A stretch of 64,000 nucleotides of DNA from Pyrocephalus nanus (GCA_038380795.1 CM076261.1:94448418-94512417), one strand, 5' to 3'; positions 11,586-24,504 are shown, counted from the first letter of the stretch. Notes: a model not told the origin generated them from the letters alone. Program-made: numbers and translations.

Positions 11586-12594
11586 AAGGATCCAATACCT
11601 CAGATAACTCTGGAGACTCTAACGACATAATAAACCCATTTCCCACACACACACACTTTCACAACTCTTTTTTCTTTTTTTTTTTTTTTTAATTGGTCCA
11701 AATTTGGAAACTAATGTTTCAGAGGGAATTTAAGATGCTTTTAATGTAGTTTATTATGCTTTAATAAAAAAAAATAAAATAGAAAAGAAGAAAAAGAATG
11801 GCTTAGGCAACTCAGGTAGAGGCACTTCTGCACTGTGTAAAGTAAGGAAATAAAAGTATTATTACAGACAATTATTCCTCAAATAAAGTGTTTTAATCAA
11901 ACTGCTGATATTTTTGGCTGGTTTTAAGCTGGAGGAGCATCATCACACAAGACTAAGCCTCCCAGACTAATGATCAAAGTTTTCTAATCCCTCCTCATGA
12001 TTGGGATGGTAGAGAAAGTCAAACTATCTGGGATGACACCGGGGCTGGAAAGAGCAGCAAAAGAAGGAGCTCCTGCCCTGAGCTTTCATACCCTGAGAAA
12101 AACCACCCAATTACCCTTTCCTCCTCTTTGATGAACACAACCTATCTCAACACCCTCAAAAGCCGAGGGCAGAAGCTCCAACACATGGGGAAAAATAATC
12201 ACTAAGAGCCTTTAAGTTAAAGTACAGCACCTGGCACAGGCTTTCAAAGACGGGGTAAATAAGCAAGACCTTTAAATTTTAAGATGTTGCTCAGCAACAC
12301 CTTCTCCTACTACATCACACACATCCCTTCTTCCTCATTATTTCTCTGGCCAAGGGTCAAAATTCCCCTTCCCAAGAGGAGACAAGCTTTGCTCTGGAGA
12401 GAGTGATGAAACTCCCACATCCAGCTAACTCGTGAGCAATCCACATCTCCATCCTGGAGACCTTCCACACATCCAGACATGGTGTGACTTCTCAAGGAGG
12501 CAGCTTTCCCTCTCTGTGATCACTGTACATAAAAAGAGTGTGCACCATCACCACAGAGAGGGAGGACTCCTTGGACAAATCCTATTCCTCCTCT
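11586..12594. other. Unique AT-rich DNA
   Basis: Contains a short CA run (about 11646-11656) and a T-run (about 11673-11690). No exon or element is recognised. Confidence 0.55.
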
Positions 12595-12745
12595 AACACG
12601 TTCCTGGAAATGCTTAAGGCCAGGTTGTATGGGGCTTGGAACAACTTGAGAGAGTGGAAGGTGTCCCTGTCCATGGCAGGGGGCTGGAACGAGATGAACT
12701 TTAAGGTTCCTTCCAGCCCAAACCATTTCAGGATTCCATGATCTA
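12595..12745 (+). mobile_element. CR1 LINE, 3'-terminal fragment
   Basis: Reads 'ttcctggaaatgcttaaggc', 'tggaaggtgtccctgtccat' and 'ttccttccagcccaaaccat', then a decayed tail 'ttcaggattccatgat'. Short 5'-truncated copy of the commonest subfamily in this window. Confidence 0.87.
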
Positions 12746-13032
12746 AGGATATGAAGAACCAATCTAGCAGGTGCCATCTGCACGTTGGAAGCTCAACAAC
12801 ATCTATGTATTGACACCAAACAGCCTTGTGAGGGTTTTTTTCTGGGTTTTGTGGACGCATTTTGGTTTTCTTTTTGGAAATCTAGCAGGAAAATGACAAA
12901 GCAAAGATACCTGTTTGGTGCACAGCTCAAACACACATCACCCTGCTCTGGTGCAAGACTGCAAGCTCTCCTTGTCTGATGAGTGTCACATCTCAGCGTG
13001 TTCAGAGGTCCCAGCAAAGCACAGGCAGCAGA

Positions 13033-13165
13033 GGATCATAGAATCACATCATCATAGAGTGGCCTGGGTTGGGAGGGAACTTAAAATTCATCTTGTTCCA
13101 CGTACAGGGACACCTTCCACTAGACCAGCAGGCTCAGAGCTCCATCCCTCCAGGCCTGCCATCAC
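13033..13165 (-). mobile_element. CR1 LINE, 3'-terminal fragment
   Basis: Left edge shows the complement of the octamer tail ('aggatcatagaatcac'), then 'gcctgggttgggagggaact' and 'gggacaccttccactagacc'. Similarity fades after 'cagagctccatcc', so only about 130 bases are retained. Confidence 0.8.
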
Positions 13166-16100
13166 CTGTGCAGCAAAGTCCCTCCTTGACCCCCTGTATC
13201 GCTTCCCATGTTCCACCAAGTTCCCAGAACTCGTCAAAAGAGTAAAATTCAGCAAGTTACGGAGAGCAGTGCTGGGAGCTGCAGTTAACTCTTTTAATGT
13301 GATGGATTATTCCTTCCATTTGTTAAAAAAAAAAAAACAAAACCACAACCAAAATTAATACTAATGAGATCCATTGCAATTACAGCTGGGGGTGGGGAAA
13401 AGAGGAAATTTGTCTCAAGTGATCTCACCTGGAGCAATCCTGCTCCAAATGAGAACAGCATTATTTTTCCAGAGCCCAGCACTGAAATCTCAGGCTGTTC
13501 ATGGCCCCTAAGGGAAGAGTTTCTATCACCCTCATGTAGCCTTGGGTTAAGTGTTTGTAAACTGCCTGTACAAGCAAAAAAACAGTAATCATTTACATTT
13601 TTCAGAACAAGCTAAGCCATGAAACAACCCATCCTGCCATGTGAGGATTCAAGTCCTTAAGAAGAGAGACCTGGTTGTCCAGCATTCCAGGAATATCCAT
13701 ATTGTGCCCATCTTCCAGAGCACACCTGGGAGGATGAAAACCAGCACTGAAATGATCAACACATGCTGCGTCGTGCCCGTGACTTCCCACTGTCCCACCT
13801 TCTCCTTATCCTCCCACCACTTCCATCCCACAGATTTGTTTCCCTCTCCTTTCTCTGGTGTTTTTTCCACAGCAGGCTCTCTCCTCCGTGTCCCTCTCAA
13901 CATTCTCCACCCAGGAATGCCAGAGGGACACGATCCTTGGATGGCACCCGCAGGAACGGCTCCTTTCCGGGGAGGAATTCATGACAGCTCTGCCCACCTG
14001 CAGGTTTTGGGGGTTTTTAGGGGTTTTTTTTAAGCCCTGGTGGATATAATTCACATGATGTCAGTACAGGAATATCACACTAAAGAGCTGGAAAGTAAGG
14101 GGCGGGTTTTCCTCGTTTCTATGGTTATGAGCAATTTTAATGACCAACCTAAATAAAAAGGCTGGAAGAGAGAGAAAGTAGGAAGGAGTGAGGTGGGCGT
14201 TTAATTTTGATTGACACGACAGAGCAGAACTAGTTAAGATCTGTCAAATGCCTGCTGAGGATCACAAATCCTCAGCACATTGTACAGCAGACAGAATTAG
14301 TCTAAATGCACAGCTTTACAAAAATACTTCTTACCTGGTGAGATCAGAGTTCATCATTTCAGTCTCCCCACACAAAGCAGCTGATGTCATAACCAGCAAA
14401 GGAGACGTGGTAGGGCCAGAAAAAGTATGTGTTTTTTAAATTATTTTTTCTTATTTGTGAAGTTTTTAAATGTTAACAGGCTGCAATATCTTAACTTTTG
14501 TCTCTGGACACCATATACATACATACATACATACATATATATATCTAAATATAAATAGATAATGACATCATTCTCAAGATTGTTAACTACCAAAACACCA
14601 ATTTTAAACGTATTATCAAAGGCATCACTTTGGAATCACAACTGCATCACATTAAATGCTGTATTAATGCAGAGTAAGGAGATAATTCCTGTGTTAAAGA
14701 ATTTAAAATAGGAGATTGAGTGCAGAAAATGTTGAACAGAGATTGGATGGGAAATATCTGGAAAGACAGAAACAGTGGCCTGACAGTCAGCTGTGAGGGT
14801 CCCTGAAGATATACCACCAAAAAAACAAGGAAAATTAGGGGCATCCCTAAAAATGTTCATGGGTGAGCACATCAAGAGGGAAAAATGGAGGGATGGAGAT
14901 TTGGAGCATTTCAAGGTCAGGAACTCAGTTTTGTGATGCCAGAGGGAAAAATCAACATCCCAATGAAGCACAAGGCAGCGGGAGAAGGGCTCTGGAAGAA
15001 CCACCAGCTTGGATTAAATGCCAGAGAGGTGCAGGAAGCAGCAAAGGACAGTCACAAAGAGGATCCAAGATGTGCCTGAACCAAACCAGGAAGATGTTTT
15101 TCTTTTACTGCCTCAGCTCTGGTGGGATTCAAGAGGGACACGCCGATCTTCACAGGGCTACACACTCATGAGCCCTGTTATTTTATCAACTGCTGTTTGA
15201 CTTTTAAGGAGGGAAAAACCAGGCAAGGGAGGATGGGGCTACAAAGGAGGCCAAGTCAACAGCTCCTTAGATTCCTGCCAACAGGATCTGCACTTAAAGC
15301 ATGCAGTTTTGGCAGAGAACATCCTTAAAATTTGATATTTAAAAGTCTTATGGTGTTGGAATGGATAATTAAAGGATATAAGTGAATTAAGATCTGATCA
15401 ACACAAACTTGTATCGAAGTCAGAATGTGTTCCCACAAAGTCTCAGCCTCCTGGTTCTTCTATGCTCCATTCAAAGAAAGAAAAATCAGCTTCACTACTT
15501 TTATTTTCGCTCAAAATTGTCCCTCTCCAGCCTCCAAAAGGTACAGATTTGTAATCAAGAGCTAAAAAAACCCAAAACAAAATCCAAAGCTCACAAGAAC
15601 ATGTACCATTTACTACCGTGACAATAAAACAGCAACAACAAAAAAGGAATTCACATTTTACTGATTTCTTATTTCAAGGTTTCCAACAGCCAACTTGTCC
15701 ACCACCAACTTGAAAAGTCAAAGCAGCACAGAATCATCTGGCACAAGCTCATTTATTCCCAGACAATGCCTTGAAACCTCCCAGACCATCTCTGCAGCCA
15801 CCAGAGCCACCTCTTCCTTGGAAAGCACCCAGCAACCACTTGCAAACGAAATCCAACTTTGAATTTATTGCTCCTGCAACCCTGGAAATTTAAGCTACAG
15901 AGGTGACGTGACATTTTGTTTCGCCAATGCTAATCTAATACCTTTTTAAAGGTGCACACGTCTCACTCTGTTGGCTCCCAACCCTGAATTCCCAAGCTCC
16001 GCTGAGCTCCAGGATAAATGAGCCGAGCGCGCCCCGCGGGCGAGATCCCTTGCTGTAATCTTTATTCCAAACACAGCCTTTGGAAGCACTGCCAAGAATC

Positions 16101-16549
16101 ACCCTGAGGTTTGCTCTTAGGATGGCAATTTGCATCTCAACATTTTGCTGCAGAGCCTTCCCCACTGTCCCCGCTATTATTTTAATGCTGGGCCGTGGGC
16201 GGCCCCCTGAGCGGAGCACACTAAAAATATTCCTGCCTTTCCTCGCTGGCTCCACACATGACCACCGGCAAAACCGGGAGTGGTGGCACCCACCCGCCTC
16301 TCTGGGAGCTCCAAGGAGCTCAAAAAGCGTGGCAAGAAGCAGAAAATGCATGGATGGAGGAAGGAGGAAGAAGGAAGGCATGAGGTGAAGGAGGAATGTC
16401 ACGGGAAGAGCCAGTTTTTACAGCCAAGGAAAGCGGGAGGTTTATCTGAGCACGAGATTGTGGGAAAACACGTTAAGAGGTAATAAAGGCGAGGGAGGCA
16501 TCGCCTGGGATGTGAATTGAAGATGCTGCTGAACATCTCGCTGAATTTA
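13166..16549. other. Unique DNA with one tetranucleotide repeat
   Basis: More than 3 kb with no recognised gene or transposon. About 15990-16260 is somewhat richer in CpG ('gagcgcgccccgcgggcgag') and reads as unique sequence, but it lacks the promoter motifs seen at 27.1-27.4 kb. Short open stretches around 14863-15200 overlap in several frames and are not convincing. Confidence 0.5.
14513..14544 (+). repeat. (ACAT)n/(AT)n microsatellite
   Basis: About five tandem ACAT units running into an (AT)4 tract. Short and slightly impure at both ends. Confidence 0.9.
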
Positions 16550-16742
16550 AGATAGTTTCTTCACAGAGAGAGGGATCAGACCTTGGGATGGGCTGCCCAG
16601 GGAGGGGGTTGAGTCACCATCCCCGAGGGTGCTGAAGCAGAGCCTGGACATGGCACTTGGTGCCAAGGTGGGGTTGGGTCACAGGTTGGACTGGATGATC
16701 TCAGAGGTCTTTTCCAACCTTGTTGATTCTGTGATTCCGTGA
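16550..16742 (+). mobile_element. CR1 LINE, 3'-terminal fragment
   Basis: Sense CR1 of the 'gggctgcccagggagggggt' type, with 'ggacatggcacttggtgcca', 'ggttggactggatgatctca' and 'gaggtcttttccaacctt', and the tail 'gattctgtgattccgtg'. The 'cacttggtgcca' wording marks a subfamily different from its neighbours. Confidence 0.88.
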
Positions 16743-17329
16743 GGAACCTCGTGACACAAGGTGAACACCAGCACAGCCTGATTCACAGCCCCAGAAGGGA
16801 GATCCCGATCCCACCGGCAGCACCACGTTGATGACACAGCGCAGGGAAAAACATGGATTGCAGGTTTTCCTACGCCCTCCTCCCCCCTCGCCCAGTAAAC
16901 CCCCGGTCTCAGAGGTTGTAATTATTTTTGGCAAGGTGTGAACAGGTCTGGGAAATGAAGCTGAGAAGTGGAGCTATTTATGAGATGCCGCGTGGGGAGA
17001 CGGCATCGGAGCAACCAAATCAGCAAGTGCAAGGTCACCCTTGTCTGCTTAGGAACAGCAAAGTGATCCAGGCAGCCAAAATAACCAGCCTCAGTCTGCC
17101 CAGGATGGCAAGTTAATGGAAATGGAGTGTGGTGAACCACCAGAGGATATTACTTCAGTCAACTACAAGGGCTTTATCATGGAGCAAGTGGGCTTTGAAA
17201 TAAGGTCCATCGAGATAACACCCACTCATGACAACTATTTGCCTCTCAGGCATGTGGGAGAGGAGCAAGAAGGACATCAGGTCCATAAGTCTCCCTCCAC
17301 CAAAGCTGTTGTTAGAGGGAGGTAGCCAA
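16743..17329. other. Unique spacer
   Basis: About 590 bases between two CR1 copies with no recognised feature. Confidence 0.5.
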
Positions 17330-17478
17330 GGGGCTCCCATCCCTGGAAGTGTTCCAGGCCAGTCTGGATGGGGCTTTGAGCAACCTGATCTAGTGGAAAG
17401 TGTCTCTGCCCACGGCAGGGGGTTGCAATGAGACAGTCCGAAAGGTTCCTTTCAACCATAACCATTCTATGATCTGCA
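17330..17478 (+). mobile_element. CR1 LINE, 3'-terminal fragment
   Basis: Contains 'catccctggaagtgttccag', 'ggatggggctttgagcaacc', 'gcccacggcagggggttgca' and the tail start 'accattctatgat'. It begins abruptly at the 'ggctcccatccctgg' position. Confidence 0.88.
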
Positions 17479-18246
17479 AGTGAAAAATCAGTGGAGACCA
17501 CTCATGACCTCACTCCAAAAACCACCCCTTGCTTCCAAGGAATTAGATTTTTGCCCTGGCCCAGGAAGAAGCAGAGATTTTGAAAAGCAACTTCCATTCT
17601 GCTGGCAGAGCAAAGCAGCAAAGGCCAAGCCCTCCCAGCAGGAGGGTCTTGCAGCCTGATGGGGCTGAAGAAGCCAGAAGCACCTCAAGGCCACGAAGGA
17701 ACCACCAAGGAAAACACAAAAGCTCTTTCTGGTCGTAGCAGGAGCCAAAGGAAGAGGGATGGTTGAAGCCAAGAGGGAGCACCCAGGGGGCAGGAGGACC
17801 TCCAGGCTGCTTTCTGCACACTCTCTTTATATTCTGTGTCCAAATGCCTCAGAAACAGGAGGAGGACACACAGCTCTGCTTCCAAGTATGAGATTATATG
17901 AAATTCTAATTAATTTTTAAAAGGATGACAAGCACATTGCAGTAGGAAAGGAACTGGCCAAGTAGAGAAGAGCAAGCCTGCAGACCTCAGAGCCTGTGGG
18001 ACATCTCTGTATATGAAAGGAAACAAAGGTACATCTGAATAATGTGCAAGGAAAGCACAAAAAGAGAATAAAAAAAAAAAAAATAAAAAAAAGAAAAAGC
18101 AGACCTTGGTTTCCATGCGCAAGGAAGAGGATCCTGGTAATTAAACTGCAGGTATTTTCATGAGGAGAAATAAAAAACAACACTGAATTAGTCTCTTCCA
18201 TTGCATCATGCTTGGGTCAAAGGAGAAGAAACCAGAGAAGTTTTGG
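17479..18246. other. Unique DNA with an A-rich patch
   Basis: An A-rich imperfect tract lies at about 18068-18098. On the minus strand open stretches at 17488-17885 overlap each other in all frames with no shared protein signature. No gene is called. Confidence 0.5.
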
Positions 18247-18398
18247 CTGCTCCATCCCTGGAAGTGTCCAAGGCCAGGCTGGATGGTGCCCTGAGTAACC
18301 TGGGATAGTGGAAGATGTCCCTGCCCATGGTAGGGGGATGGAAGGGGATGATCTTAAAGACCTCTCTACCAAACCAAACCATTCTAGGATTCTATGAA
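18247..18398 (+). mobile_element. CR1 LINE, 3'-terminal fragment
   Basis: Starts 'ctgctccatccctggaagtg' and ends 'accattctaggattctatg'. The central part has 'tcttaaagacctctctacca' instead of the usual 'aaggtcccttccaac', a visible local divergence. Confidence 0.88.
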
Positions 18399-19849
18399 AC
18401 CCATCTGCTTGAGGCTCTAAAGATGTTCATCGGGCAAATATCTGTAGTAAGACTGTCAGTTTGCTTTTTCAACCTCAAAGGCATCCTGGTTTACTCCAGT
18501 ATCACAGTCCTTTTCACACCACGTGCTAAGATGCCTCTCCAAGGGACCAGTTTGGGCACTTGGCAAGGACAGCAATCCATTGCATTTTTAGGAAAACAAC
18601 CCAAACCTACGAAACTTCCCCAATCGATACTTAAGAGGGCTTTGCAAAGCCCACAGTTGCTCTCTAAAATGTGTCAAAAAAGCTTAGGACAGCATTTCTG
18701 GGGCTTCAACACCCACGTTTTGCCACCTACTTCCCTCTTTGAGCACTTGCTCTTAATGGAAGCTGAAGGTCCTTGACACTGAGAAATCGAAGCAGGAACA
18801 TGCAGTGGCATCAACATAATTTAAGCACCACTATTTTAATATTTTGTGTGTTTTTTTTTTTCCTTATTTATCATTAGGAAAAGAAGATCTGGTAAAGTGG
18901 CTTGATTTTTCACCCTCTCTACAATTCTGGATAAGTTTGAAACCTGCCTGAGATGGTATTTTAGAGGATGGGGAGCATCAGGAGGTTGGGTGCAGTTATG
19001 AGTGTTCACCACGGCCTGATCCTGCCTGCAGCAATCCAAAGGACATTCAGCAGAGGAAAGACTGGAATTTTCAGTTCTTTAAAACAAAACCCCAAAAAAT
19101 AGGGCATAAAAGCAAAAAAAGCCACACCCATTATTATTATTTTAAATATGTGAATTTTATATATATGACCTTATGCACTATAACAGAGAAATTAACTGGG
19201 ATTTAATAATATACATATATTTGTAAGTTTAATTTCTCATACTTTTGGAATGGCTATCCACTACCTGCAGCATATTTGATGGGACTGACATTGGGGTCTC
19301 TCCTCTTCCCAGTGCACTTGGGAAGAGGAACAGCAGGAAATACATCAGACATAAGATATCAAAACATTTGGTAAAGGTGAATCACATCTCCAGCTATCTA
19401 ATGGAGTGTTTAAACTTGTATAAATCAGGTATTTTAGAAATTAGGAGGTTCTCATGAGAGCCTAGGAAGCTAATAGTGTCACAAGGGATCACAAATCAGT
19501 TGTTTAGTGGGGGAAAAATAAAGTGAAAAGCTGTATTCACTTTGCAAGAAGGAAAACCTGAAAATGTTCAGCTTCCACAAGAAAATCTGGCATGTGCAGT
19601 GTTCTTTTGAACAAGGTGTTACCCAGCGAGTCAGACCACTCCTGCAGCCTCACTGACCCCTCTCATCTCCAAACAGATACACAGCAGGGGTTTTTTTCTT
19701 CTCTCTCCTAAATTAGAAGAGCTTGGAGCATAAGGAACATCTCGAGGCTGGGATATGGGATTCTGAAAAGCATTTGTTAATAATTCAGCTCAAACATAAT
19801 TGCCATTACCCACAGTTGGTTACAACCCCTGCTCCCTCTGATCCTCAAA
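18399..19849. other. Unique AT-rich DNA
   Basis: No repeat family or exon recognised. A plus-strand open stretch reaches 18776 but begins inside the CR1 and has low-complexity, unremarkable content. Confidence 0.5.
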
Positions 19850-19992
19850 ACCTCCCATTCCTGGAAGTGTCCAAGGCCAGGTTGGATGGGGCTTGGAGCA
19901 ACCTGGTCTAGTGGAAGGTGTCTAGGGGGTTGGACAAGATGATCTCGAAGGTCCCATCCCAAACCCAAGCCATTCCATGATTCCATGACTCT
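19850..19992 (+). mobile_element. CR1 LINE, 3'-terminal fragment
   Basis: Shows 'cccattcctggaagtgtcca', 'aggccaggttggatggggct' and the tail 'attccatgattccatgac'. It lacks the 'ccctgcccatggca' segment, going directly from 'ggaaggtgtct' to 'agggggttgg', a small internal deletion. It faces an oppositely oriented copy about 185 bp downstream. Confidence 0.87.
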
Positions 19993-20175
19993 AAACTTGA
20001 AGCCACTATTGCACAGCTTGCAGAAACAGTAAGGCATCATCCAAATCTTCCCCAAACCACCCAAGAGCTTATTCTCCTCTAAGACACCTCAAAATTGGGG
20101 AACACACGAGCTGGGCAGGCACCAACATCACACCAGGACTGTGCTCTTAGTCAAGGGATGTCACATGCTGGTAAA

Positions 20176-20455
20176 TCATTGAATTCCAGAAGGGTTTGGG
20201 TTGGAAGGGACCTTGAAGATCATCAAGTTCCACCCCGTTTCACTAGACCTTTCTGCATCTTCCACTACCCCAGGGTGCTCCAAGCCCCATCCAACCTGGC
20301 CTTGGACATCTCCAGGGATGGGGCAGCCACGGCTTCTCTGGGCAACCTGTGCCAGGGCCTCCCCACCCTCACAGGGAAGAATTTCTTCCTAACATCCAAT
20401 CTAAACTACCCTCCTTCAGTTTAAAGCCTTTCCCCCTTGTCCTACCACTCATAAA
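20176..20455 (-). mobile_element. CR1 LINE, 3' UTR and ORF2 end
   Basis: Antisense copy: 'gggtttgggttggaagggac', 'gatggggcagccacggcttc', 'cctgtgccagggcctcccca' and 'gaagaatttcttcctaacat', ending near the 'cccttgtcctaccactcata' part of the ORF2 C-terminus. About 15 bases at 'ctttctgcatc' interrupt the usual 'cactagacc' segment. Confidence 0.9.
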
Positions 20456-22284
20456 TATGGGAATTTCAGGGGGAGGGAAAGAAAGATTAAGGAAAAAAGC
20501 ATTCCTGGCCTCCATTCCAGGGCTCCTGAGCAATTTGCTCATAGGGGATTTTTCACAAAGCAGCCATTAATGGCAGGTTGGGGAGTTCCCTCATACCATA
20601 TTTGAGTCTCTGACATCTCACACAGCAAAGAAATGGGTTAAACCAAAAATGTGGGTCGTAGCTCCTCCAAATCTGCCCCTTTTTTTTCCACACGTAGAAA
20701 AATAAAGGAGGCACCCCCCTCCTCCACGCAGAAGCATCACAAGAAGATTCATTATAAATGGGGGAAAAAAAAAAAGCAACAAGTCTCAGCAATGAGCGTG
20801 ATCAAAGTCTCTCATGGAAGAAGAAAATGTTTTATTTTGCAGAAATAAGGACTATGGCAACAGCTCTGGGATAAAATCCTACAGCACGGCTGTCTCCTGC
20901 ACTCCTTTACTCCATGCACCAGCTGATGGAGGAATCCTACAAGGGGAAAAAAAAATACATGGCCAAGTTATTCAAGACTAGAATCACAATAAATGTGCAC
21001 AGCAACGGGGAAGGAGGACAAATGAAGTCCTCAATAACCTCCAAAAAAATTCATATTTTTGCAACCCCTGGCTTTGCAGGGGGAGAAGAACAAAACAAAC
21101 GCTACACAATGAAGAGCATAAAACATTTTGCAGTTATTTCCTGCTTTTATTTAGGGAAGAGATGACAGAGAAAGGGAAGAAATCACCACCTAACCCAGCA
21201 CAAGCATTTATTTAAAAAAAAAAAAAAAAAAAAGGTAAATTTGCTAAAAGAATGTAACTATGGGTATTGCAGCCTGGTTTGACTTCATTCAAGGAGAAGC
21301 TGGAAAATATTTTCTGGATTTTGCTTGGAGCATCCCAGCAGATGAGCAGCCAACACACCCCAAGTGCCCTTGGGAGAGCTTGTCCCCACAGCTCTGCATC
21401 CCAACAAAAAAAACCCAACATTAAAAACCACCTGCTGATACACCAGTTCCTCTTGTTTTTTGGTACCAACCTTCAGAATATATTTTAAAAAGGAGTGCAA
21501 TCTTCACTTTTTTAATGGAGCTGCACATAAAATAGGCATGGGGAAAAAAAAATCCATCCTGCCCCCTTTTTTTTTTTTTTTTTTTTAAAGTTAAATGCTA
21601 TTTTTTCCCCCATCAGAAACACTGCAAAGCAGGGACGTGCCCATGCACTGCAACAAAGAGATGGCACCTGCCTACTGAATTTCCTGACTAGTGACACCAT
21701 GAAGAAAAAGGGTTTTAAATAGAAACCTCCCTGCAAGTGTTAAATCAGATTAATTTAACTCTTTTGCATTATTTTAATCTTCCATGCCACCGTTTGCAAG
21801 GCAAGCAGAAAAAAAAAAATAGGGAGTAGGATTCTTATCTCGCCCATATTCCTTTGGAAATAAAGTGTGTTATTAAAAGCCACAAATAACCCCTTTCTGA
21901 CAGCAAAAGACACGCACTTCCAGCTCCTCTGGAGAGGGAAAAGAGCACAAATTCTCTAGGAAGCTTTCTGGGCACTCAGCATCCAGTGATGGGCATAAGC
22001 TTCCCTCCCACCTTGTAAACCTTAACCCCAAGGCAAGTTTGTGGCCACAGGTTGGACCTGTCCGTGTCCAAAAGGCTGCTGCAAAATAAAATGGAGTTGG
22101 AAAGGCTGGTGATGCCACTGAAGGACAAGTTGCAGTATTTCCCCCGACACACACACCAAGAACCACCATGGAGGCACATCCCAATATTCAGTTGTGAGTT
22201 AAGCTCATGTTTGAAGAGCTGGATTAAATTTAGACCGAATGGATGATGCTGTAGGCAAATGCACACACTCTAATGTCAGCAGTC
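20456..22284. other. Unique DNA with several homopolymer runs
   Basis: Runs of A at about 21214-21233 and T at about 21566-21586. Repeat-free sequence otherwise, with no exon recognised. Confidence 0.5.
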
Positions 22285-23010
22285 ATGGAATCAGAGAATG
22301 GTTTGGGTGGGAAGGGACATTCTAGATCATCCATTTCCAACTGCCTACCATGGGCAGGGACACCTTCCACTATCCCAAGTTGCTCCAAGCCCCATCCAAC
22401 TTGGCCTTGAACGCTTCTAGGGATGGGGCAGCCACAGCTTCTCTGGGCAACCTCTGCCAGGGCCTCCCCACCCTCCCAGGGAAGAATTTCTTTCTAGTAT
22501 TGAATCTAAACCTACTCTCACTTTGGAGCCATTCTTCCTCATCCTGTCACTCCAGGCCATTGTCCAAAGTCCTTCTCCAGCTCTCTTGGAGCACCTTTAG
22601 GTACTGGGAGGGGTTCTAAGGTCTACCTGGAGCCTTCTCTTGTCCACTCTGAACACCTCCAGCTCTCTCATCCAGAGCAGAGGTTCTCCAGCCCTCTGAT
22701 CATGTTTGTGGCCTCCTCTGGACTCACTCCAACAGCTCCATGTCCCTCCTGTGCTAGGGACCCCAGAGTTGGATACAGTGCTCCAGGTGGGGTCTCACCA
22801 GACCAGAGCAGGGGGGCAGAATCCTCTCCCTCTCCTGCTGCCCCCCCTGCTTTGGATGCAGCCCAGGACACGGGTGATTTCCGGGCTGTGAGGGCACACT
22901 GTCAGCTCATCTCCAGCCTCTCATCCACCAGCACCACCACGTCCTTCTGGGCAGGGCTGCTCTCAATCGGTTCATCCCCCAGCCTGGATTGACACTACAG
23001 GTGGAAACAC
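22285..23010 (-). mobile_element. CR1 LINE, RT C-terminal part through 3' end
   Basis: One of the longer recent-looking copies. It runs from the tail complement ('atggaatcagagaatgg') through the 3' UTR into the ORF2 C-terminal region: 'tccaacagctccatgtccct', 'ctccaggtggggtctcacca' and 'ggatgcagcccaggacac'. The right edge, around 'ctccagcctctcatccacca', corresponds to the post-RT part of ORF2. Frameshifts scatter the coding remains over several frames. Confidence 0.92.
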
Positions 23011-23049
23011 ATGACCAACCATGTCCAAGGTGGAAGGACCAAGTCAGTG

Positions 23050-23101
23050 ATCCATCCATCCATCCATCCATCCATTCATCCATCCATCCATCCATCCATC
23101 C
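23050..23101 (+). repeat. (ATCC)n microsatellite
   Basis: About thirteen CATC/ATCC units with one internal T substitution ('ccattcatcc'). It lies about 40 bp beyond the right edge of the preceding CR1. Confidence 0.95.
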
Positions 23102-23902
23102 AGTCTCACAGGGATCAGACACAGACACACAAGTCCTTTCCAGAGCAGCCTTTGCCCTGGTGACAACTCCAACCCTACATAAAACACACACCCAGAGGCT
23201 CCTCCTGCCCACCCAGAACCCTCTGGTGTCATGGATTTCCACGGTCCCCTGAAGGACCAGCAACTCTCAGGTCCACTGAAATCCACCAACCCATCCCGCT
23301 TTCCAGACCAGCTGAAGTGTGGGAAGGAGGATAACAAAGATGGGAAAAGTAAATTAGATTTTTTTTCAACAGTTCATTCCATTTCCATCGAGCAGAATGT
23401 GTTCGTGGCACAGGCAGGGAATTGAAAGCATTATTTTTATCTTGATATTATTTACCCTTTCACACTTGCTATTTAAAAATCCCTGAAATCCCAGAAGAAC
23501 CAACAATTCAAAATACCATTTGGTATATATATTTATAAGCAAAGGGGAAGCACAGACTCATTCATTTTCAGCTTGACTCCTTCTTTCTTTTTTAATTAGA
23601 TTTGAAGTGCTGTAATATCAATGTGCAGATTTATCAAGACACATTATTTCTCCTCCTCTCCCAGAAAAGATTCTCCAGGCCCAGACCAGGCTGGGAGACC
23701 TGGTCACATCTGTGAGGTGCATGAGGAGGAGTAAATGATGAGAGGTTTAAAATACTTTTAATTTAAAAAAAAAAATGAAATCAAGAGAGTTGTGAGAAAA
23801 GGAATGAGGTTTCCTGCACAAGAGAGGATGGGAATAAAGGACTTAGATGCTGAAATATCTGTTCTAGTTTCTGTAGGAATCTCAGCTAAATAATGTGCAA
23901 TC
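23102..23902. other. Unique AT-rich spacer
   Basis: Includes a strongly AT-rich, repeat-free stretch at about 23420-23680 with ATTA-type cores. No gene recognised. Confidence 0.45.
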
Positions 23903-24093
23903 ATAAAATCATGGAATGGTTTTGGCTGGAAGGGACCTTCAGGATCATTATTTCCAGCTCCCTGCCATGGGAAGCGACACCTTCCACTAGCCCAGGTTGC
24001 TCCAAGGTCTGTCCAACCTGGCCTTGGACAGGGATGGAGCAGCCACAACTTCTCTGGTCAACCTGTGCCAGGGCCTCCTCATCCTGTGAGTCA
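23903..24093 (-). mobile_element. CR1 LINE, 3'-terminal fragment
   Basis: Antisense copy with 'ggctggaagggaccttcagg', 'gacaccttccactagcccag' and 'gtccaacctggccttggaca'. It lacks the usual 'cttccagggatg' bases after 'cttggaca', an internal deletion of about ten bases, and ends at 'gggcctcctcatcctg'. Confidence 0.87.
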
Positions 24094-24315
24094 AGTCAGG
24101 AGGAAACAGGGATGGAGATCTGGATCAGGAGCCTGGATAGAAGCAGGACACGTGGCTGCACTGCTCAGCCTCTCCCATGTCCATCAAAGCTGCTTCAGTG
24201 GTGGTTGGGCTAAGTCTTAATTGCATTAATAAATACAAGCAAATCAGCAAGGTGGGAGGCTTTGGAGAGAGCAAGAGGGGTTATTTCTTGCTTGGCTGAT
24301 CACTGGAAAGTGGGA

Positions 24316-24480
24316 ATTAGCACATTTAGCACCCTGGAAAAAGTCCAAAGACCAACTTGGAGATAAGGCAAGATGGAAAAGGATGTCATAGGGAAAAGGA
24401 TGGTGAAGACAGTGGTGCAGGAATGAAACAAGGAGTCAGACAGCACCTGCCCTGAGTCATGGGGGATTTAAAGACCTGAA
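24316..24480 (+). repeat. Local duplication, copy A
   Basis: Unique-sequence block matched by a diverged copy at 24796-24946. Shared strings in order include 'agatggaaaaggatgtca', 'ggtgaagac' and 'gatttaaagacc'. Copy A carries extra bases (for example 'ggaaaaggatggtgaag'). Far too long for a target-site duplication. A CR1 sits between the two copies. Confidence 0.8.
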
Positions 24481-24504
24481 CTATCTGCCTCAACACCATG
24501 CAGA

